From: Gautieria morchelliformis | Taxonomy: Eukaryota; Basidiomycota; Agaricomycetes; Gomphales; Gomphaceae | Reading direction: 5' to 3' | Length of the DNA: 64,000 bases | NCBI GenBank assembly: GCA_015179125.1 | Contig: WHVA01000009.1 | Span: 434,001 to 498,000 of the forward strand | Shown here: positions 55,001 to 64,000 of the stretch, piece after piece | How positions within the stretch are numbered: the stretch's first letter is position 1 | How the letters are laid out: every line of letters starts with the position of its first letter | Notes under the pieces: generated by a model | The model's input: the letters and a program-made list of their open reading frames with translations, nothing else | Databases searched by the model: none | What the model was told of the DNA's origin: nothing | Position numbers and translations under genes: made by a program

Positions 55001-56133
55001 TGACGTCACGTAGCTCGATCGTGTTCGTCTTGGCGCCGATCTTGAATTCCATGTATATAGTGCCTCGGCCTTGTGTATGTAGTACCGCACCGGGTGAAAT
55101 TCCTTCGATTTCAGATGGTTCCTCGGCATAGCTAGCGAAATCATTTCGGCTTCTAGCTATGTGTGTTGTTGCCGCTGAATCGGCTAACCAGTCGGATGCG
55201 GATATAGCACTGTATGCTACCTCCTTAGATACAAATGCGAAGTCCTTTTCTTCTGCTTGTTTGACTGTTTCTTTGTTCCCTGATTTGAACCATTTCGGTG
55301 CTTGGCCCTCCTTGCCGCCACCTTTCGCCCAACAGTCCTTCACGTAATGACCCTTCTTGCCGCAATTTCGGCACTTTCCCTTTGTTGCTCCTGAGTCATC
55401 TTTCCTGGTCCTGTGACGTTGTTGCGCCTTAAGCGCCGTCTGCCGTGCCGATCCAGCTTTCCGTGCTCGATCCTCATCGAGGACCCGAGCTATTAATATA
55501 TCAGCTGTTGTCCCGGCTCCACTGGCGTTTACTGCCGTAATAAACGCCGACCAAGAATCTGGTAATGACGTCAGCAACGTGTTCGAGAACTCGGTGTCAC
55601 TGATGTAATGCCCCCGCGCATTCAATTCCTGTTGAATGCCGCGGAGCTTGCGTACGTGCTCCTCCATGTTCGCGCCGTCCTCGGCAAGCGTCCGGAAGAA
55701 ATCTCTTCGGAGATTTACAATCCCCACTGCTCCCTTAGATTCGAATATAGCTTGTAGACTAGTCCATACAGCAAACGCAGACATCGTCTGATTGATGTAA
55801 ACTAGTTGTTCATCGGCAACTCTGAGGCAAATTTCTTTTCTGGCTTTCTTGTCCTTCCTTCTCCAATCGTCGATCTCCTGCTGCTCGGTTGCAGTGACGT
55901 TGTCGGCATCTGCCGGTCTCAGTTCCGTCTCCCTGCCGATAGCCACGTCCCACAGATCTAAGTCATTGAGTATCCACTCGAGCCGCCGGCGCCACGCCGC
56001 GTAGTTATCCCCGTTCAAGGGGTCGATCTTGTACGTGTTGTTGCTACTCGACATCGTCGATCGGTATTGAGTTGTTGGAGTATAGAGCGTAGTTAGATTT
56101 GTAGTAGTTTAGTTATGCGCGGGGCCCATAACC

Positions 56134-56354
56134 TGTGGGACGAAGGAGATATAATAATCTGATATTCTATGATCTGTACAAGATCATCTGTCCTTATATA
56201 CTAATTATGATGTTCCTATATTACCAATCTCTTCGAGCTGCTGTGCCGATGCGATGCCGGTGCACCAGCAACCCGGGGTCGAGAGCGATCTCGAACCTCC
56301 GGCTAAATGCGTGCCGGCTCTGCCTCGGCGGTGTCATCGTCCCGATTACTAACA
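56134..56354 (-). repeat. Copia 5' LTR
   Basis: Identical partner of 51863-52083, followed on its outer side by the duplicated target GCCCT. Its minus-strand end abuts the likely primer-binding site GGTTATGGGCCCC. Confidence 0.95.
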
Positions 56355-56411
56355 GCCCTCCTCTAAACCCGCGGCGCGTTCTACTTCTACTCGGTACATC
56401 TCCACCCGCTT

Positions 56412-57111
56412 ATGGCCAAGGATGAAGTGGAGATTGATGCTGCTCTGGAAAGAATCAGACAAATTTGGAAGTGCATGATGATGCATGTGAGAGGTCTCTG
56501 GGAGCACATTGCCAGTGGCCAGGGTCCGCGTGAAGCCATGGCAGGTGGTGCGGGGGTGAGATATCAACCGCCAGCGCCTGAACCCGCGGGACCTACACAG
56601 CTTGCCTATACACTCTGGCAGACCTACGGGCCCGACCTCACTGCCCTCCTCTATGCCCCGTCTAAACCTCCATCACCACCCTCATCGCCCTTCCCATCTA
56701 CATCCGCAGTCCCTCCCATCGACCTCTTCTAACCACGGGGGCCAGCCTCCCTATCCATATGCACAGCCCCCGTCACAACCCCAGCCCCACGATTCGCGTG
56801 CGCGGGGAACCACTCCTGCCATTGACATGCATCCAGATGTGATGCTCCTCGCACAGCGGCGCGCGCTCGAGGCAGAGCTCTCTCCGCTCCCGCCCACGAA
56901 TCCACATGGCGAAGCGCCTGTATTCCCGATCCCGCAGCCCGCTACTTCCCCGTTCACCACGACACAGTCCGCCAGGTCACGCGCGGCCTCATCAACATAT
57001 CTCCTGGCGCCAGGTGACGAGCGCCGACGGTATGAAGAAATTAGAGGGAAGAGATTGGAAGTGTGGATGAAGGCGAGGGTGCTGGGGACGATAGAGGTGA
57101 GGCGAGGGTGA
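56412..57111 (+). CDS. Proline-rich hypothetical protein
   Basis: Two overlapping plus-strand frames look protein-like. The first (56412-56732) has DEVEIDAALERIRQIWKCMM and a tryptophan/proline-rich part. The second (about 56730-57111) has MHPDVMLLAQRRALEAELSP and ends with a basic helix (DERRRYEEIRGKRLEVWMKA) and a stop at 57109. A short intron between the two frames would link them, but I could not fix its borders. No known domain. The young Copia element inserted 57 bases upstream of the first ATG and may have separated the gene from 5' exons or its promoter. Confidence 0.4.
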
Positions 57112-57114
57112 GCA

Positions 57115-57949
57115 GTTGATCGTGGTAGAGCTAGTGGTGGGGTGAAGGATCACCGGGGGCAATGGACGAGTAAAGACAGAATGAAGGGTGCTATCTTGAG
57201 CATCTGGAAGTCTTACATGAACGCACTGCGACAAAGCTCACTGATGTGCGTTAAGATGACGTATCTCCAGTGGGTTACCTAGGAGGGGAACACGAGGAAG
57301 CGAGATGGTATGAGAGATCGAGCTCAATCCCCAGAGTGTGCAAATGGCTGTAATTTTATAGCGGTCTTGGAGCGGTATCAGCCCCTGTCAACTTGAACGT
57401 TCGGGATATGGCGACACGAGACCATTTTTTTCTCCTTTTGGTGACATGTCCTGTACGGCGTGGGAAGAGGCTGTATGAAGAGACCATCGTATTTTAACAT
57501 GGAGCACAACGACCTGGTAACCACGATATTGTGCACTCGGTGTATCGGCTGTGACAGCGATGTAGTAGATCTTGCTACCGGTGACCCGGGAAAGCCCAGG
57601 AAGTTACTGAGGTGATCTGCGACGTGTTTGTAGTTTTGTTTAGTAAGATATTATTAGAATGGGGACAGTGCAAGCTAGGGAGAATAAACGGTATTGGACG
57701 TCTGGCGTGTTTATACAGTCATTCGATAATTCAGGTTGGAAAAATTTGTAGCACCGGTAACAAGCTAACCTGGTTGGATCCAGAGTCAAAAATAAACAAC
57801 CTTATCCAGATATACAACGAATTTGATAAATACTTATCGACCGCATACTGATACTTCTGAGCGAAGAGAGGTAACAGCTTCCGACGTGGTGAGGAACCCA
57901 CCAAACAAAGACAAACATGCTCCCTGGCGCCCGACCCCTGACGTCGTCG
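57115..57949. other. No recognisable gene
   Basis: AT-richer sequence with only short frames (for example 57612-57851). No match to the duplicated blocks, which begin near 57950. Confidence 0.3.
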
Positions 57950-59830
<1,881 letters not shown>

Positions 59831-59869
59831 CATATATATACACTTGAGCTCACGCCGGCCATTATCTAG

Positions 59870-60249
59870 TACACTGCTTTCGTTGCTCTCGTTGCCATCC
59901 TCCCCGCTGCTTTTGCCAAGGCGGTCGATAGCCCTGTATGTTGTTTTTCTATTCAAGCTGGAAAGGACAACTAATTACTGTGCATTAACAGCTTGGAAAG
60001 AGCGTGTCCAATAACCCTGTATGTTGTTTTGCTATTCAAGCTGGAAAGTATGACTAATTAATGCTTGGGAAGAGCGTGTGTGCCGCCACTGCCTGCCCCT
60101 GCCACGGAGCGCCGAACGCTGCTGTCTGCGGTGACGGGTTGTCCAATTACATCCATGGACACTTCTACCAGTGCGCCAATGACGGAAAGAGCTCTTGCGA
60201 CCTCGGCGCCAAGGCGGACTCTTGCCCGCAAGCTGCAGGGTTAAATTGA
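59870..60249 (+). CDS. Small secreted cysteine-rich protein S2 (multi-exon)
   Basis: Near-identical paralogue of S1. Leader exon 59870-59935 (YTAFVALVAILPAAFAKAVD), one 27-nt mini-exon 59992-60018 (LGKSVSNNP), and last exon about 60073-60249 (SVCAATACPCHGAPNAAVCG..GHFYQC..). One of S1's eight cysteines in the last exon is replaced by Tyr (LSNYIHGH versus LSNCIHGH). A TATATATA box precedes the leader by about 40 bases. As in S1 the leader is preceded by an in-frame stop with no ATG, so the start is unresolved. It sits directly behind helicase relic P2. Confidence 0.55.
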
Positions 60250-60329
60250 AGCATTCAGACCACACAACACGCATATGTCATGTACTGTACTTGTTTTGAT
60301 TTTATGCCTTTGACTGTCTGTGATGCCTA

Positions 60330-60870
60330 ATGTTGGGGACGAGAATGGAATGGCATTGTCGAGTCGATCACATCCGGAGTTAGCGGCGGAGATGCTTAGC
60401 GCCCACGGGCGATCTTCTTCGCTCCTATATTTAGACCCCGTGGCTGTGTCAGACGACAACTTCTGCCAGTGCGATCGATCATGTCGATCATGTCGATCGT
60501 GGAAGACGAAAATCGCCATTTATAGCATGATGTACAATTAGAATGCGGGGTCTGACGGGGCAACTTGCACTCGCTCACTGGCAGAGCATGCACTCACAGA
60601 TGGGACGATCCGACCAGGCTCTGTATACGTCCGTGTCGTTGTCCAAGTTATACAGCGATGGTATTCGTGAATAGGGCTGCGCGTCGACGTCCCAGTGCGT
60701 GGGAGACATTTGGATGTCGACGACAAAGTGAGGGCGGGGTGTAGGTAATCGAAAACGAAATTTGACAGCGAGCGAAGGCAGACTATATGGGGAACGACTC
60801 CGAGGCTACTGAATGGCGTGCGCACGTGGCGATGTCGCCTTCGTGACTATATTTAGATACATGCCATCCT
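60330..60870 (-). repeat. Inverted copy of promoter-like units U1 and U2
   Basis: The minus strand corresponds to 36190-36900 of the plus strand, including two TCTAAATATAG boxes (about 60430 and 60855) and the CGTGGCGATGTCGCCTTCGTGA phrase. This copy lacks the extra bases inside the small ORF seen at 36410-36550. Confidence 0.6.
60575..60709 (-). CDS. 44-residue unrecognised ORF
   Basis: Minus strand, ATG at 60709, TGA at 60575-60577, ending WSDRPICECMLCQ with three closely spaced cysteines. It lies about 150 bases downstream of a TCTAAATATAG box. The counterpart at about 36370-36650 is broken, but the flanks and both ends of the ORF are conserved. It could be the last exon of a longer gene or a chance frame; no family recognised. 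Confidence 0.3.
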   Translation of the reverse strand: MSPTHWDVDAQPYSRIPSLYNLDNDTDVYRAWSDRPICECMLCQ

Positions 60871-60999
60871 GAGATAAGCACAAGCGCTTATCATGTAGGT
60901 GTAAGAAGCTCCGTGATACGCGAGCACGTCCCCAATATTATCTGAATCTACATTCTATTACTTGATCAGTCATACAGAACCAGGCACACCATCAAAGAA

Positions 61000-61420
61000 G
61001 CAAGCGTCAATGAAGGGGCCATCAAAGAACCTGTCGATCAGGGGCGGATCGAGGTCGGCAAAGGTTGGCGCTTACCATCGCGCTTGCATCGACCAGATCG
61101 AACACGTCACGGTCCCAGGAATCAAGATTTGAAGCGGGAAACCAGATGCATCGAGGCGTGCCAGGCGGCCCACGTCCCTCTCCACCTAAACTCGTCGCGC
61201 ACCTCCTGGCGGCTACGCCTTGTATGTTCCTAGATAATGTAGCGCAGCAGGGCGGTGCTTGCCTGGGTGACCGTGTCGGTGCCCGCGATGACGATGAAGG
61301 AGGCGTCGGCGGCCGCCTGGGCGGGGGAGAGGGCGTGGGTCCTGGAGGATGCCGAGGATGTTGCGAAAAGCCAACGTAAAATAAGTAGGCTTGAGACCAG
61401 TTCGAAGCCATAATCACGGA
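61000..61420 (-). pseudogene. Cytochrome P450 fragment
   Basis: Minus strand: AAADASFIVIAGTDTVTQAS (about 61250-61310) is the I-helix oxygen-binding motif (A/G)GxDT of a P450, followed by LLRYI and RQEVRDEF (the start of helix J) and, after a possible intron, DVGRLARLDASGFP. No ExxR, no haem-binding FxxGxRxCxG cysteine and no N-terminal membrane anchor are found, and an in-frame stop follows LLRYII unless it is intronic. It is a short relic of a basidiomycete P450 gene. Confidence 0.6.
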
Positions 61421-61499
61421 AGTGGAGACCACAGACGTTCTGTGCGAGACAAGAACTCGGCACAGTGCCAAACGGGAGAGTGGCTGGAGCACAATATCT

Positions 61500-61951
61500 G
61501 CAGTTGCGGAACATCATCTCATTCAGTTCATACACCAGGGTACATAGAATACAGGTGTCCATGCGGACTTACCGAGCTGTGCACAACTGAGTTGTTAACT
61601 CATCATGCAACCTAGAAACGCTGTTGCTGTTCCGGTGACAACTTGTTCACCATTTATCTCCCTATAAATGTAAACACTCACATTCTGTGAGCAATCCCGA
61701 GAGAAATCAATAGCAATCCACGACAGAGTCCGGTGATCGGATCCAGGCATCGACTTTGAGATGGTGGGTCAATACGTAAAACCAACATATTGCTGAATGC
61801 CTGGCTGTCGCATAGAGAAGTCTTTTTGATTGCTCTAAATGGGGGCGCCATTGTATCGAGATGCAGTGTCTCTAGTCTCTAGACATTGAGAGTTGAAGTC
61901 TTCTCGATGTCTTGGCTCGGTTGCCATCCTTCATGTTTCAGTATGTAAGAT
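61500..61951. other. No recognisable gene
   Basis: The spacer between the P450 relic and repeat R copy 2. A plus-strand TATA-like TCCCTATAAATG (about 61660) suggests a former promoter, but no ORF follows. Confidence 0.3.
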
Positions 61952-62350
61952 ATATCAGACATCAAAACACTACCGAACCATGTTATCGGCCCTGCCAACG
62001 CTGAGTAACATGAAATGTACTCCTGGAATGGTGAGCTGTAGATTTTGCGGTGGCTGGACTTGACACTGACAGTACGTCTGGATGTTGATGAAATTTGATG
62101 AAATGCATCGTGATCCAAAGAGGAACAGAATACAAACTGACCTCCGACCTCAAGTCCAGACATCGCACTACTTCATCCCGCCAGAGAGGCCGACATCACG
62201 GAGTCTGGGACAACTAGAACGGCCTTTGTGTAGCATTACCCGGTCTGTGAAGGATATCACGAAATCCAGGGTTATAAAACGACCAGGGTGAGGTTTAATA
62301 GGTGTTGAACTAAGCCACAAAGCCACGTAAATGCATACCACGGTGGTGTT
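61952..62350 (+). repeat. Dispersed repeat R, copy 2
   Basis: Matches 32693-33200 in direct orientation (ATCAGACATCAAAACACTAC; GAAATGCATCGTGA; TATAAAACGA). No coding signal recognised. Confidence 0.6.
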
Positions 62351-62439
62351 TTGCCTAGCTCGGCACATGCCGTCGTGCTAAAACAGGCAAGCAGGAGCTC
62401 CGCAACGGCCTAGTACGGCTCGCGCCTCGTTCTCCACCC

Positions 62440-62960
<521 letters not shown>

Positions 62961-64000
62961 GTTGTGGCTCCCGTTTGCGTTTACGTTTGCCCTCAGGTGC
63001 TGCGGCGGGTCACGGTGTGCCTGCGGGCACGAGGAATGCAGCGGCGAGGGCGTGGGGGGGACCATGTGTGCGTGCGTGGGGGGGTACGTATGGGTAAGGG
63101 TAAGGTTACTGTGGCGGTGGCGGTGGCAGGCGCGGGTAAGGGGGAGCTTGCGGGTGCAGAGTTAGCGGTGGGGGCCGTGTGCGGCGCTGCAGGTGCCGCT
63201 GTTGTTGGCGGCGGCGGCGTGTGCATGCGGCGGTGCGGGAATGTGCGGTGCGCCAGCGTGCACATGCTCATGTGCGTCGCACACGTGGCCCCCAGGGGAG
63301 AGGCGCAGCGTCCCCAGCAACCTATCAACCGCACCCGCGTTGTCCAGCCCCAGCCACGTGCGCCGCTTCGGGGGGATCGTCCCCTCGCCCCCTCGTCCCC
63401 GGGCCCCGCCGCGGCACTCTCGCGCACGTCCTTCCTGTCGACTGAAAGTCGCGCTCTGCGACGCTGCTGAACTCCCGCGCAGGCACCGTCTTGAAGAACT
63501 CCCGCCGTCTGGGTAGATCGGTATCGTCGCGCGCCCGGCCCCGTCCCCGCGCTCGAAAAACGCGCGCTCCTGCACGCCGAACCACGCCAACGTCCCGCGC
63601 CACGCGCGCCGGCTGCCAATTCTTCTCGAGCTCGGCCCAGGCACAAGTCTCGCACGGGCAGCGTGCGTCCTCCGCGGCGAAGGCCCCCGCGTTGCGGTGG
63701 GTGTGCGTGTCATGCGGGACGGAGCCGCCGTACAGGGAGGGCGGGGCGGAACGTGAGGGATGGGAGGGTGGAGTCTACGGAGCAGCCGGTGGCGCTCGGT
63801 CAGAGGCACGGGGTACTGAGCAACGGCACATACCATCGGGATCGAGAGGGCGGTGGGAGATATGAAGTCTGGGAGGGGTGGCTGTTCGTGTTATGTGAGG
63901 GGAGGTGAATTGTTATTTAGAGTGGACATGTAAAATGCGTGGTAATACTGTGAAAGATGAGGGTGTGGATGGTGTGGGCAGCAAGGACGGGACGACATGT
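62961..64000 (-). repeat. Right arm of large inverted duplication (GC-rich part)
   Basis: The reverse complement aligns with 57950-59290. It continues to the window edge, so the arm may extend further. GC-rich and repetitive; the long frames on both strands overlap each other and are not supported as genes. Confidence 0.7.

Larger units (their letters stand above)
51863..56354 (-). mobile_element. Young Ty1/Copia element
   Basis: 4,492 bp, two 221-bp LTRs that look identical base for base, 5-bp duplication GCCCT (51858-51862 and 56355-56359). On the minus strand: leader GGTTATGGGCCCC next to the 5' LTR, Gag with zinc knuckle CRNCGKKGHYVKDC, protease (DWLADSAATTHIA), integrase (HRILGHVN; TAPYSPSQNGIAERLNRTL), reverse transcriptase (YRALYGLKQSGRAW; VISVYVDDFGLFAD), RNase H (ALSTTEAEYMAL; FIREKVVSHE), and a purine tract GAGGGGGAG before the 3' LTR. 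The domain order PR-IN-RT-RH is Copia. It looks nearly whole with about two breaks. Identical LTRs imply a very recent insertion. Confidence 0.93.

Overview
The window looks like a transposon-packed chromosome segment of a mushroom-forming basidiomycete (Agaricomycetes). The reasons are short GT-AG introns of about 50-60 bases, a KDZ-associated cysteine-cluster transposon gene, a patatin/NB-ARC/TPR (NLR-like) gene, a Gypsy chromovirus, basidiomycete-type Gypsy Gag proteins and a small cysteine-rich secreted protein family. The genus cannot be named from sequence alone. No rRNA, tRNA, CRISPR or bacterial-type operon was seen.

Bases 1-32,700 are almost entirely nested LTR-type elements. Named here by letter, they are: A (Gypsy chromovirus, LTR about 640 bp starting TGTTACGACC), B (Gypsy, LTR about 1,030 bp bounded TGTCA/TGACA), C (long LTR with a TATA box), D (Gypsy, LTR about 470 bp), F (DIRS-like reverse-transcriptase element), G (LTR about 930 bp) and I (Gypsy gag). 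Exact 5-bp target-site duplications set the order of insertion at many junctions: A in K, B in K, A in C in D, D in G in B in F, and B in F. K (585-3876) is an unrecognised multi-exon gene remnant that was hit repeatedly. Element A (18,516-28,493) is the largest. It carries, antisense to gag-pol, a gene for a Zn2Cys6 zinc-cluster protein, and its LTRs are packed with TTCCG/CGGAA motifs.

Bases 32,700-40,950 and 57,950-64,000 share several duplicated blocks, mostly in opposite orientation. These are Prp43-like DEAH-box helicase remnants (three copies), a small cysteine-rich secreted protein gene (two copies, with a duplicated 27-nt mini-exon), promoter-like units with a 44-codon ORF, and a roughly 450-bp repeat. 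Two decayed patatin-domain copies and a Tc1/mariner-type MITE lie in the first block; a cytochrome P450 fragment lies in the second.

Bases 41,000-47,000 hold the most gene-like interval: an uncharacterised multi-exon protein gene, a convergent KDZ-associated gene, and an NLR-like gene (C-terminal patatin half, NB-ARC, TPR). The NLR-like gene overlaps the KDZ-associated gene at its 5' end and lacks the front half of its patatin domain. Bases 47,777-48,158 form a large foldback hairpin. Bases 51,863-56,354 are a Copia element with two identical 221-bp LTRs and a GCCCT target-site duplication, so it is very young. It sits just upstream of a proline-rich hypothetical gene.

Most of the window therefore records repeated transposon invasion, LTR-LTR recombination to solo LTRs, and segmental duplication. 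Few genes look functional: possibly the Zn2Cys6 gene, the secreted-protein genes, gene J and the NLR-like gene.
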